A stretch of DNA of 11,118 nt from Acholeplasmataceae bacterium (GCA_012515085.1 JAAYZB010000125.1:1-11118); one strand, 5' to 3'; shown: positions 1 to 7,585, counted from the stretch's first letter. The notes: generated from the sequence alone by a model not told the origin. Numbers and translations are program-made.

Positions 1-2057
1 CGATACCCTTGAATGGTGTAGGTCGCTAGATCTTTTCCCCAGTTGATAATATATCTTCCAATCAAATGGAAAGCTTTATCGAAGGTAAATCCCTTAAAAA
101 GCATCAACCAGGCAATGCGAATTTTCTCACCGATTGGCATGTGGATGCCATCACGATAATAGGCCCTCAGTGCTCTTAAAAGTTGGCGAGTCAGCCGCTT
201 TGAAAAGGTCGTGCTGGCTTCTAGACGATTGCCGATCAAGTCCGGAAGGATGATGGGCGGGTGAGGCAGATGTGGGTAGCGTTTCCGATTGGGAAAATAC
301 GTTCCAATTTTTTCGCCATTGAAAGCGATCGTGACATAATCACAGTTGGTGAAAATCACGAATTCTGGCAACCGGATCTCGTCGAATTCACCCGGAGTAT
401 TCGACGAAGCAACTTCTAAAACCGGCACATCCTCTCTTTGAGAAGCGTATACGTAAGCCGCGGGTTTCGGCAAACGGAACATATCCGTGACCCCGTGGTA
501 ACAGACTCGATCCGATGAACCAAACTCTTTGTGAGTATTATAATCGGCAAGACACCACCCAATCGCTCCTGAATGACGGTTTGTCGCGTAAGCGGCATCG
601 ATCACTTTGAGATGTCTCAATGCTTGTTCAATCTGTTTCATTTCCGGATCAGTCTTTTTAGTCGGAAAGATATGCCCGTTATGTTCGGTCACCAAGTACG
701 GCACCTTTGGACCAGCAATCCAATTGGGATGGACCAATCCAGCATTGTCGCCAATATGGGAAAAATCGTTGTAAGCATAAACATCTTCCAAGCATTCACT
801 ATGGCGGAAATTGCGAATACCGGTCGTCGGGCGGGAATCATCCAGCTTTTTTGCTAGCTGATTTGCTTCAACATAAAAATCATGATCGTCTGGGGATTCA
901 TTGATCCGAACGCCCCACAGCACAATGGAGGGATGATTGTAATGATGCCGAATCATCGCTTCCAGGTTAGCAAGCGACAGCGCTTTGAATTTCTCGTTTC
1001 CGATATATTGCCAACCCGGAATTTCTTCTAAGACCAACAACCCGATTTCATCGGCTCTTCTGATGAAATGATCACTTTGCATATAATGAGAAGTCCGGAC
1101 AATTCGACATCCGAGGTCAAAGCGCAAAATCTCAGCATCTTTTTCTTGCATTCTCCTCGGCATGGCATAACCGACATAAGGATAACTTTGATGGCGATCC
1201 AAGCCAATCAATTTAACTCGCCGCTGATTCAGATAAAATCCTTTACTGGTGAATGAAATTGAGCGAAATCCAAACCATTCATCAATCTGATCGAGACAGA
1301 TTTTTCTTAACAGCAATGTGACTCTGATTCGGTATTGTTTGGGATCATCGATATCCCAGCGTTTAATTTCCTTTAATTGAAAGGATCCAATAAAAGTGTC
1401 ATTAGCAGTCAACTTCAACTCCGATTTATAATGACAGACATCTCCATCTAATACTTCCATAGTGCATTTTAAATCCGTCATATCCGCGGCCTTCACTAAC
1501 GGTGCCTGAATCGAAAGAACCATGGAATCTTCAGCCCAAGGTGTCAAATCCGCCGCTTTGCAGTACAGTGCTTGAAGATGGGTTTGCTCGAGGATTTGGA
1601 GTTCGACTTCCCGGTAGATGCCGCTATAACTCAGATAATCGACCACGCCGCCAAATGGAGGAACATTTGCAGTTTCCGCCCCATCCACTATGACCAAGAG
1701 CCGATTCTGCCTATCGGTCAAGCAAACAGATGTCAAATCGTATTCAAAGGGCGTATATCCACCCTCGTGCGAACCGAGACACACACCATTCACGTACACT
1801 TTACAAGTATTCATGACACCATAAAATCGACAAATGATCCGGTGATCCACCGCCTCTTTTCCGAGAGAAAAATCACGGAAATAGGTCCCAATTCCTTGGG
1901 TGATCTTCTCATCGAAGTGGTTGAATGGCGTCAGTGTCATCGTATGAGGAATTTGGATTTCTGGCAATTCATCCGCTGAAAAAGTTGGTTCCAAGTATTC
2001 CTCCCGAAATTCAGGCGAAAAATGCCATTGATGATTTAAAGGGTGGATAGATCGCAT
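1..2057 (-). CDS. Glycoside hydrolase family 2 enzyme (beta-galactosidase-like), 3' end beyond left edge
   Basis: A single uninterrupted reading frame of 685 codons runs from ATG at 2057 off the left edge, so the C-terminus is missing only because the window ends. Domain order fits GH2: an N-terminal jelly-roll (about 1-155, with NGVCLGSHEGGYTPFEYDLT near 90-109), an Ig-like domain (about 165-270) and a TIM barrel (about 275-545). GLDRHQSYPYVGYAM (285-299) and RTSHYMQS (321-328) are typical GH2 barrel motifs. The likely acid/base is Glu387 in WGVRINES and the likely nucleophile Glu458 in LVTEHNGH. No signal peptide is visible, so it should act in the cytoplasm, removing a terminal beta-linked sugar; beta-galactoside is the likeliest substrate but beta-glucuronide or others are possible. 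AAGGAGAGG lies 7 nt before the ATG and contains the last codons of the alpha-galactosidase gene, whose stop is 4 nt upstream, so translation is probably coupled. Family certain, substrate not. Confidence 0.93.
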   Translation of the reverse strand, partial: MRSIHPLNHQWHFSPEFREEYLEPTFSADELPEIQIPHTMTLTPFNHFDEKITQGIGTYFRDFSLGKEAVDHRIICRFYGVMNTCKVYVNGVCLGSHEGGYTPFEYDLTSVCLTDRQNRLLVIVDGAETANVPPFGGVVDYLSYSGIYREVELQILEQTHLQALYCKAADLTPWAEDSMVLSIQAPLVKAADMTDLKCTMEVLDGDVCHYKSELKLTANDTFIGSFQLKEIKRWDIDDPKQYRIRVTLLLRKICLDQIDEWFGFRSISFTSKGFYLNQRRVKLIGLDRHQSYPYVGYAMPRRMQEKDAEILRFDLGCRIVRTSHYMQSDHFIRRADEIGLLVLEEIPGWQYIGNEKFKALSLANLEAMIRHHYNHPSIVLWGVRINESPDDHDFYVEANQLAKKLDDSRPTTGIRNFRHSECLEDVYAYNDFSHIGDNAGLVHPNWIAGPKVPYLVTEHNGHIFPTKKTDPEMKQIEQALRHLKVIDAAYATNRHSGAIGWCLADYNTHKEFGSSDRVCYHGVTDMFRLPKPAAYVYASQREDVPVLEVASSNTPGEFDEIRLPEFVIFTNCDYVTIAFNGEKIGTYFPNRKRYPHLPHPPIILPDLIGNRLEASTTFSKRLTRQLLRALRAYYRDGIHMPIGEKIRIAWLMLFKGFTFDKAFHLIGRYIINWGKDLATYTIQGY

Positions 2058-2061
2058 CGTA

Positions 2062-4425
2062 TTACCTCTCCTTTTGAGCTTTAAAATAATAAATCCGTGA
2101 ACCAAAATCGCCCATCAAGCGGATCTGGTCATGATATCCCGATCCGATGAATTGTTGTTTGGGACAAAAACCCGCCGCCAACAATTGTTCGCCGGATACC
2201 GTTTGTGACTCCACTTCGATTGGCATCAAGTAACGGTTCTTTAGCCAGTGAAAAATCAGACCATTTGCATTCAGCCGGATGGGAAGCGCATGCCGAACAA
2301 GCCGGCCAAACAATGACAGATTAAAGAATTGAGGACGATTATTGACTTGATAGGTTTTTTGCGGATCGAGTCCTCTCACCGGCAATTTTTCTAGTGGTCC
2401 GTTCGGATATGACAAGGTCTGAAACCACCCAAGCATCGCTTCTTCTTGATCATGAGACATACTCATGAATCCACATCCTCGATCGGTAAAAGGCAATTGA
2501 AGCCGTTCAAATTGACCAAATTGAAACAAGCGTCTGTGCGCCTTATAATAAGCGATTTGTTGTTGGATGGTACGGCGATCTGCCCGTGTCAATTCCGTCA
2601 AGTCTAATTCATATCCCAGCAACCCGAAACAAGCGGTATTGAATCTTGTTTCCAGTGGCGTATTTCTCAAGGTTTGCTGGTTGGGAACATCGCTCACATG
2701 CGCACCCATCGTCGATAAGGGATAGACATAGGAAGTTCCGGCTTGAATTCGTTGGCGAAAAACACCATCGGTGTTATCAGACATCCAAACTTGTGGCATA
2801 TAGTGAAGCATACCGAGGTCCGTGCGGTTACCGCCACTGGCACAGGCTTCAAATAGCATATCCGGATAAGCATTTTTCAGTCGATTGAGAAGTGAATACA
2901 ACCCCAATACATAGCGATGCGTCAAGCTTCCTTGTTCTTTTGCAGGCAAATAATTGGAATAGATATCAGAAAAATTCCGATTCATGTCCCATTTGCAGTA
3001 TACGATCTGGGCGCTGTCGAATATATTGGATAGCTGTTCAAATAAATAGTTTTCCACTTTGGGATTAGCCAAATCAAGAATCAATTGGTTTCGGCCCAAG
3101 GATGGCGGGTATTGGGGGTGTTGAATCACCCAGTCAGGGTGTGCTCGATACAAGTCACTATCCGGGTTGACCATTTCTGGTTCAACCCAAATGCCAAAAT
3201 CAAGACCTATTCGCTTGATTTTTCGTTGTAAGGCTCCCAAGCCACCCGGGAGTTTCTTTGAGTGAGGTGTCCAATCCCCCAAAGAGGAGGTATCGTTATC
3301 GCGTTTACCAAACCATCCATCATCCAAAACGAATAGTTCGATGCCCATTTTTTTCGCTTGTTTGGCTATTTTTAAGAGTTTTCTTTCGGTAAAATCAAAA
3401 AACGTGGCTTCCCAATTATTGATCAGGACCGGGCGCTCCCGGTCCTGCCATTTTTCAGGAATCACGTAATGGTTAACGAGTTCATGAAAATTTTGACTCA
3501 AACGGGCGAGTCCTTCGTGAGAGAATGAAAGCACGACTTCTGGCGTCACAAACTGTTGTTTGGCTGCCAATGGCCAATAGAAATCAAAGGAATTGATGCC
3601 CATCATCATTCGGAGAAGCCCATGTGGGCTGACTTCGGCGCTGGCTTCAAAGTTTCCGCTGTAAACGAGAGAGAAGCCATAGCATTTTCCTTGAGTTTCA
3701 TCCGTCAGCTTTTGTTTCAAAAAAACCGATGGATTATGGTCGCTCGACGACACTCCCTTTTTTGAATCGATCTTGAGGATACCAAACTGCAAAGGATGTG
3801 CCGTCAATTGCCGTTCACGGATCCACGCACCATCCAAAGACAATAGTTCATAGTCTTCATTCAGCAGATCCAAGTTCATGCTGAGAGCTTTCTCCAACAG
3901 CACCTCTTCTTCACTCTCGTTAAGGATGATTGCTCGTCTTGTTATCACATCTATCTGATCATAGACAGTATATAGTAGACGAATTTTCATTTTCCGAATC
4001 GAATCACTGACGATAATCTCAAGCGTATCTGCCGCTATATTTGCTCTGGGTTGCGTTGAGGGCAATTCTTTATACTCCGGCTTTTGTTTGAAGATTTGGT
4101 GTGATTCATAAGTGAAATCTGACAGACGAGATCCGTCCGCAAACCGAAAATGCATCATTGGATCGCGAAAATCTCCTTTGCCATAAGTGGACACTTCCAA
4201 TAACGCCAGATTCAAATTGAACGTTTTATCCGAATTATCATAAATGACTTGTCCACCAACCTCGATCGGAAAGTGTAAATCTAGTGAATTGATATCCTCC
4301 GGCTCTGGAATCCTTTTTCCATAATAAAGATGCCCGACATGTCGGGATGGATATAGACGGATCATATATGATGTGTTGACGGTTTGAAGATGAAAGAGGT
4401 GTTTGGATTCGTTGTATCGGATCAT
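2062..4425 (-). CDS. GH36 alpha-galactosidase
   Basis: Encodes 787 residues, close to the usual length (about 730-790) of the large bacterial GH36 enzymes. These hydrolyse terminal alpha-1,6-galactosides such as melibiose and raffinose. An N-terminal beta-supersandwich (about 1-320) is followed by a TIM barrel opening with NNWEATFFDF (336-345), then DDGWFG (368-373) and WVEPEMVNPDSDL. KWDMNR carries the predicted nucleophile Asp480, and VWMSDNTDG carries the predicted acid/base Asp550. The 70-residue spacing matches the characterised Geobacillus enzyme AgaA (Asp478/Asp548). CASGGNRTDLGML (about 528-540) is the substrate loop. No signal peptide, so cytoplasmic. I start at 4425 because GAGAGG (4433-4438) sits 7 nt upstream. 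An in-frame start at 4470 would add 15 basic residues encoded inside the kinase gene and lacks this spacing. The gap to the kinase stop is 4 nt. Alpha-galactosidase is the best call; alpha-N-acetylgalactosaminidase activity cannot be excluded. Confidence 0.96.
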   Translation of the reverse strand: MIRYNESKHLFHLQTVNTSYMIRLYPSRHVGHLYYGKRIPEPEDINSLDLHFPIEVGGQVIYDNSDKTFNLNLALLEVSTYGKGDFRDPMMHFRFADGSRLSDFTYESHQIFKQKPEYKELPSTQPRANIAADTLEIIVSDSIRKMKIRLLYTVYDQIDVITRRAIILNESEEEVLLEKALSMNLDLLNEDYELLSLDGAWIRERQLTAHPLQFGILKIDSKKGVSSSDHNPSVFLKQKLTDETQGKCYGFSLVYSGNFEASAEVSPHGLLRMMMGINSFDFYWPLAAKQQFVTPEVVLSFSHEGLARLSQNFHELVNHYVIPEKWQDRERPVLINNWEATFFDFTERKLLKIAKQAKKMGIELFVLDDGWFGKRDNDTSSLGDWTPHSKKLPGGLGALQRKIKRIGLDFGIWVEPEMVNPDSDLYRAHPDWVIQHPQYPPSLGRNQLILDLANPKVENYLFEQLSNIFDSAQIVYCKWDMNRNFSDIYSNYLPAKEQGSLTHRYVLGLYSLLNRLKNAYPDMLFEACASGGNRTDLGMLHYMPQVWMSDNTDGVFRQRIQAGTSYVYPLSTMGAHVSDVPNQQTLRNTPLETRFNTACFGLLGYELDLTELTRADRRTIQQQIAYYKAHRRLFQFGQFERLQLPFTDRGCGFMSMSHDQEEAMLGWFQTLSYPNGPLEKLPVRGLDPQKTYQVNNRPQFFNLSLFGRLVRHALPIRLNANGLIFHWLKNRYLMPIEVESQTVSGEQLLAAGFCPKQQFIGSGYHDQIRLMGDFGSRIYYFKAQKER
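2065..2073 (-). promoter_or_regulatory. Ribosome binding site of the GH2 gene, embedded in the end of the GH36 gene
   Basis: AAGGAGAGG on the minus strand ends 7 nt before ATG 2057. It encodes the final Lys-Glu-Arg of the alpha-galactosidase and abuts its TAA stop. This placement is typical of translational coupling by termination and re-initiation. Confidence 0.8.
3424..3447 (-). repeat. Perfect GC-rich 10-bp hairpin inside the alpha-galactosidase gene
   Basis: CAGGACCGGG, a 4-nt loop (AGCG) and CCCGGTCCTG form a perfect inverted repeat. In the mRNA it encodes Gln-Asp-Arg-Glu-Arg-Pro-Val-Leu just before the NNWEAT motif that opens the catalytic barrel. No T-run follows, so it is not an intrinsic terminator. 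It may be coincidental codon choice or may slow ribosomes at the domain boundary. Confidence 0.7.
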
Positions 4426-4429
4426 TGGA

Positions 4430-5371
4430 TTACCTCTCACTTTGCTTGGCAATGGTCTTTTCTTTGGCAATCAGTGCACAAGCATATGCGGGCGTATATT
4501 TCGGTAAGATGATATGAATATCGGGTGAGATCCGTAATACTGCCTGGGCATAGAGTTCTTTGTAAATGGTATCCGCGGTGCCAATACCACCAATCACAAC
4601 CAAATCGGTTTCCTGAAAATGAAGTTGGCGATACACTCCTTCAACCAACAATCGAACTTCGTCGGCTGCCGTTGCGACTATTTTGTAGGCATGTTGATCA
4701 CTGCGAGCATAACTTGTCACTATGGGAGCGATTTTTGCCGTCTTCGTGCGCTCTAAATTATGGAAGTACTTAACCAACCCAATAAAGTCGTCGATTCCAA
4801 GGTAATCACGAATGGCATCACTAAAAGACGAAGGAAGATAGCGTCCGTCCAAGACTCGAGCGTAATATTTTAAGGCCTGGAATCCGACATCAAAAGCGCT
4901 GCCGGCATCCCCTTCTTTGTAATGATATCCACCACAACGCCAAGTTTTTTCGCCATTGATTCCAAAGCAGACCGCACCGGTTCCCAATATTAATGCTATA
5001 CCTTGAAGTTCTCCATTCCCGGATGCCAGTGCTCCATACACATCATTCTTGACTTGAATATAAGTGGCCTGGTTCAGCCACGTGATATGTCGAAGTCCTT
5101 CGATATAGGCTTCCTCGTGCTCCGTTGAAGCGATCCCCCCAATGCCAGCGAACACACCGGAGATTTCAATATCGATTTGCATCTTTGACAGAGCTTCCTG
5201 AATCGTTTTAAACGAATCAGAAAAGGAGATTGTATCGATTGATGCCGTTCCTGCATTCCCTTCAGCTACAATCGATCCTTTCTCATCGATGATGACAAGC
5301 TGTGTCTTGGTGCCACCACCGTCGATTCCGAGAAAATATTGTTTTTTGTTTTTGTTCGACATCTCATTCAT
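4430..5371 (-). CDS. BadF/NAGK-family sugar kinase (N-acetylglucosamine kinase-like)
   Basis: Encodes 313 residues, the usual length for bacterial members of the BadF/BadG/BcrA/BcrD (PF01869) branch of the ASKHA kinases, which phosphorylate sugars such as GlcNAc with ATP in the cytoplasm. Visible motifs in order: phosphate-1 loop GIDGGGTKTQLVIID (15-29), the Asn-Asp pair with probable catalytic base Asp110 in QVKNDVYGAL, phosphate-2 LILGTGAVCFG (127-137), GDAGSAFDVG (about 154-163), and adenosine-binding VVIGGIG (258-264). Many relatives have GDEGS where this one has GDAGS. The ATG at 5371 overlaps the permease stop by 8 nt (ATGAATGA), and AGGAG (5383-5387) lies 11 nt upstream. A longer TTG-started frame reaching 5440 inside the permease gene is unlikely. 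It presumably phosphorylates a sugar released by the downstream GH36/GH2 enzymes, but no galactokinase signature is present, so the substrate is open. Confidence 0.92.
   Translation of the reverse strand: MNEMSNKNKKQYFLGIDGGGTKTQLVIIDEKGSIVAEGNAGTASIDTISFSDSFKTIQEALSKMQIDIEISGVFAGIGGIASTEHEEAYIEGLRHITWLNQATYIQVKNDVYGALASGNGELQGIALILGTGAVCFGINGEKTWRCGGYHYKEGDAGSAFDVGFQALKYYARVLDGRYLPSSFSDAIRDYLGIDDFIGLVKYFHNLERTKTAKIAPIVTSYARSDQHAYKIVATAADEVRLLVEGVYRQLHFQETDLVVIGGIGTADTIYKELYAQAVLRISPDIHIILPKYTPAYACALIAKEKTIAKQSER
4433..4438 (-). promoter_or_regulatory. Ribosome binding site that fixes the alpha-galactosidase start
   Basis: On the minus strand GAGAGG is followed by TAATCCA and then ATG at 4425. 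The site encodes the last two residues (Glu-Arg) of the kinase and runs into its TAA stop. The same arrangement, GAGAGGTAAT plus four bases then ATG, recurs before the GH2 gene. It supports the downstream Met over the alternative start at 4470. Confidence 0.8.
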
Positions 5372-6110
5372 CAGCGACGTTTCTCCTCTTGTTTTTTTGA
5401 ATTCTTTCCATGTAATGCTGGAAAAAAGGACGGACAGCAAAAATTACCAACAATACCCCAATGGCAATCAAGAGAAAGACGGACAACACAATAAGCCATA
5501 CAGGGGAATAGGGCGATTGAACCAAACTGTTTTCAATCAAGACTCCAGACAGAAACGCCGGTGAAAAAATTAAAAAATATTGATATTTTAAAGGAATTTG
5601 ATTGTTATAATACATGATCGGCGCGGTACAAAACACCAAAATGTACACCACATAATTTAAAGAGAGAATTCGGTTGGTTCGACTGATGATGGACAAAGTC
5701 AACCCCAATATAATGTGAACACTCGCCCCCAATAAGTAGGCAAAAAATAACCCCCAATAAGAGATGTTCAATCGCTCTACCAAGCCAAGGATCAGCATCA
5801 TAAATACGAGGGGAATCAGCTCCAGCAACAAAGCTGAACCGATTTTTCCCAGAACAATCGTCATGGGTTTACATTTTTCTGCCTCACAGGGAAAAACCTG
5901 ATCTTCCACACGATCCGAATGTAGCGAGAACGAAAAGACCACGACGGGGATGATAAAAACAAAGATGTAGAGAAAATTCGATGGATTTACCTCCGGGAAA
6001 AAAGCAACAATTGCGGCAAAAAGAAACGAACAGATCACTACCATATGCAAGATGCGATAGCGAACATAACGTTTCAAATCGTTTTTAATCAAGAATCCGA
6101 TTTTACTCAT
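5364..6110 (-). CDS. ABC-2-type transporter permease, six membrane helices
   Basis: Encodes 248 residues with a short basic cytoplasmic N-terminus and six predicted membrane helices at about 22-39, 46-63, 90-112, 117-143, 149-168 and 203-228, then a basic tail. The topology and the loop after helix 2 (DRVEDQVFPCEAEKCKPM, about 66-83, leading into GK) match ABC-2 half-permeases, where this loop precedes the membrane bundle and helps form the coupling helix that contacts the ATPase; fluoroquinolone-export-type permeases are the nearest group I can think of. It lacks the EAA loop of sugar importers. Its ATG overlaps the stop of the upstream TetR/pseudo-ATPase gene (ATGA), so the two are made together in equal amounts. 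No intact ATPase is encoded in the window. Its substrate is unknown, and it may act as a receptor or tether for the fused regulator and not as a pump. Confidence 0.85.
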   Translation of the reverse strand: MSKIGFLIKNDLKRYVRYRILHMVVICSFLFAAIVAFFPEVNPSNFLYIFVFIIPVVVFSFSLHSDRVEDQVFPCEAEKCKPMTIVLGKIGSALLLELIPLVFMMLILGLVERLNISYWGLFFAYLLGASVHIILGLTLSIISRTNRILSLNYVVYILVFCTAPIMYYNNQIPLKYQYFLIFSPAFLSGVLIENSLVQSPYSPVWLIVLSVFLLIAIGVLLVIFAVRPFFQHYMERIQKNKRRNVADE

Positions 6111-7570
6111 AGGATTTCCTCCTTTATTCCTTCCATTATCGCATCTAAATCTAACTGAATTTTTGTATCAATACTATAAACACGATGTTTTTGAACAAAA
6201 TCAATCCACTCTATGTGTCGATTCTGGGAGAATTCAAAAGTGATCACTTTTCCATTGGCTGTGAAGTCGTCATAGTGGATGTTGATCCGCGCTTTCTCGA
6301 AATGAGCCCTGATTTCAGCTGGAGTCATTGATCGAGAGAGCGTTCCGTCCACAAGACACGCCAACCGATCGACATTATCCAAATACAACACCGGATCCAA
6401 CCCGACCAAAATCATTGTACATGGATTTTGACGATACTTCAATAAGATCGCGAAAAAACGTTGAATCATCGCGCCATCGAGGGCTTCAAGCACGCGATCT
6501 ACCATAATTAGGTCCGAATTGTTTAATAGTCCTTTTATTAAATAAGCCATGACTCGCTCATTCAGTGGCAACCGTCGGACTTCTTTCTCAAGCCAATCGA
6601 GAAGACCCGCTTCTTTCAACAATTTTTCCTGCCGTCGTGTTAGTGCTTTTCGAGTTGAAGCATTAAAGAGAAAAAGCCGTAACTTGATTGTGTTTTTTAT
6701 TGGTTGTCCGCAACAACAATAATCGTTCAAATTCAAAAAAGTCCAGTTGTGACAATTAGGATAGACGCTATCCTTCGCTTCTGAATGATCATTGATTCGA
6801 TCAATTGTTTTTTTAACCCAACCCGATAAAGACAGTTCTGTTTGTCCAACGATGGCCACGATTTCACCGGGATGCAAAGAAAGAATGTCAGACGTCTCTT
6901 CATCCTGTTTAATTTTTTCATTGACTGATGCAAATGGATAGCGAATCCGGTGAAGTCTCGGACTCAACTTGTTATCAATGGAAGCGATAATGTCGTCCAC
7001 AATCCTCTCAACGTCAGAGAATCCGAAATGGGTAGATAGATAGTCCTCTATGCAGAAATAGCGGAATTCAATATCCTTCACTATAAAAATGACCGATGGA
7101 TCGCTGGTGCCAAACCCATGAGATTTTAAGTGGGAATGAAGACGATCGAAAAAGCGTGAAAACACCGGCCTGATACATTCTTTTTTCACAGCATCTTTCA
7201 AACTAGGTTTTTCAGTATAGTAATTCTTCAAAAGTTGAAGATACAAGGGGTTTTCTTTGTACGTCCAATACAGATTGACAAATAAAAGCTGGAGAACGTC
7301 TTTTAAATTGAAATGGGTGTTTTCTAACATCATTTGAGTTTCGGGAAATGAATATTGTGTGACAAATAAATCGTCCAACAGTGCAAAATATAAGGCGTTT
7401 TTATCTTTAAAGCGATAATAAAAACTTCCTTTATTAAAAGAACTGCGACGGATAATTTCATTTAAAGACGCTTGCGGAAAACGCTTATTTGCGAATTCAA
7501 ATAAGGTTTCTTGATATAAGACCCGATTCTTTTTTAAGAAATAGGTACGATCATCCGTCATGTTTTTCAT
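6107..7570 (-). CDS. TetR-type repressor fused to a catalytically degenerate ABC ATPase domain
   Basis: Encodes 487 residues as one continuous frame; GGAG lies 5 nt before the ATG. Residues 15-65 are a TetR helix-turn-helix (FANKRFPQASLNEIIRRSSF, then NKGSFYYRFKDKNAL), and 70-200 have the helical length and pattern of a TetR ligand/dimerisation domain. From about 226 the protein becomes an ABC nucleotide-binding domain: HPGEIVAIVG (233-242), a signature-to-Walker-B segment whose length fits canonical domains without gaps (Leu334 to Asp358), the D-loop ALDG (363-366), DPVLYLDNVDRLACLVDG (392-409), TPAEI (416-420) and a C-terminal regulatory domain (430-487). The catalytic residues are replaced: Walker A reads GQTELSLS with no Gly-Lys, the signature reads LPLNE, the Walker B Glu is Arg359 and the H-loop His is Leu391. 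Only Asp358 remains. It therefore should not hydrolyse ATP. Likely role (inference): autorepressor of this operon that docks on the overlapping permease. Confidence 0.9.
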   Translation of the reverse strand: MKNMTDDRTYFLKKNRVLYQETLFEFANKRFPQASLNEIIRRSSFNKGSFYYRFKDKNALYFALLDDLFVTQYSFPETQMMLENTHFNLKDVLQLLFVNLYWTYKENPLYLQLLKNYYTEKPSLKDAVKKECIRPVFSRFFDRLHSHLKSHGFGTSDPSVIFIVKDIEFRYFCIEDYLSTHFGFSDVERIVDDIIASIDNKLSPRLHRIRYPFASVNEKIKQDEETSDILSLHPGEIVAIVGQTELSLSGWVKKTIDRINDHSEAKDSVYPNCHNWTFLNLNDYCCCGQPIKNTIKLRLFLFNASTRKALTRRQEKLLKEAGLLDWLEKEVRRLPLNERVMAYLIKGLLNNSDLIMVDRVLEALDGAMIQRFFAILLKYRQNPCTMILVGLDPVLYLDNVDRLACLVDGTLSRSMTPAEIRAHFEKARINIHYDDFTANGKVITFEFSQNRHIEWIDFVQKHRVYSIDTKIQLDLDAIMEGIKEEIL

Positions 7571-7585
7571 TGGTTCTCCAATAAT

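Noticed and set aside
1..2057. Possible broken GH2 gene
   Set aside because: Translating the minus strand by hand from ATG 2057 gives no internal stop or frameshift; it simply runs off the window edge, so it is an intact partial gene.
4333..4346. Perfect 14-bp palindrome CCCGACATGTCGGG near the start of the alpha-galactosidase gene
   Set aside because: It lies in coding sequence, and about one such palindrome is expected by chance in a window this size. There is no second copy or promoter beside it.
5372..5440. N-terminal extension of the sugar kinase from a TTG at 5440
   Set aside because: It would lie wholly within the permease gene, has no ribosome site and precedes the phosphate-1 loop by too much; the ATG at 5371 has AGGAG upstream.
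5364..6110. Permease as the sugar importer for the glycosidase operon
   Set aside because: It has the ABC-2 topology and no EAA loop of binding-protein-dependent sugar importers, and no solute-binding protein is present.
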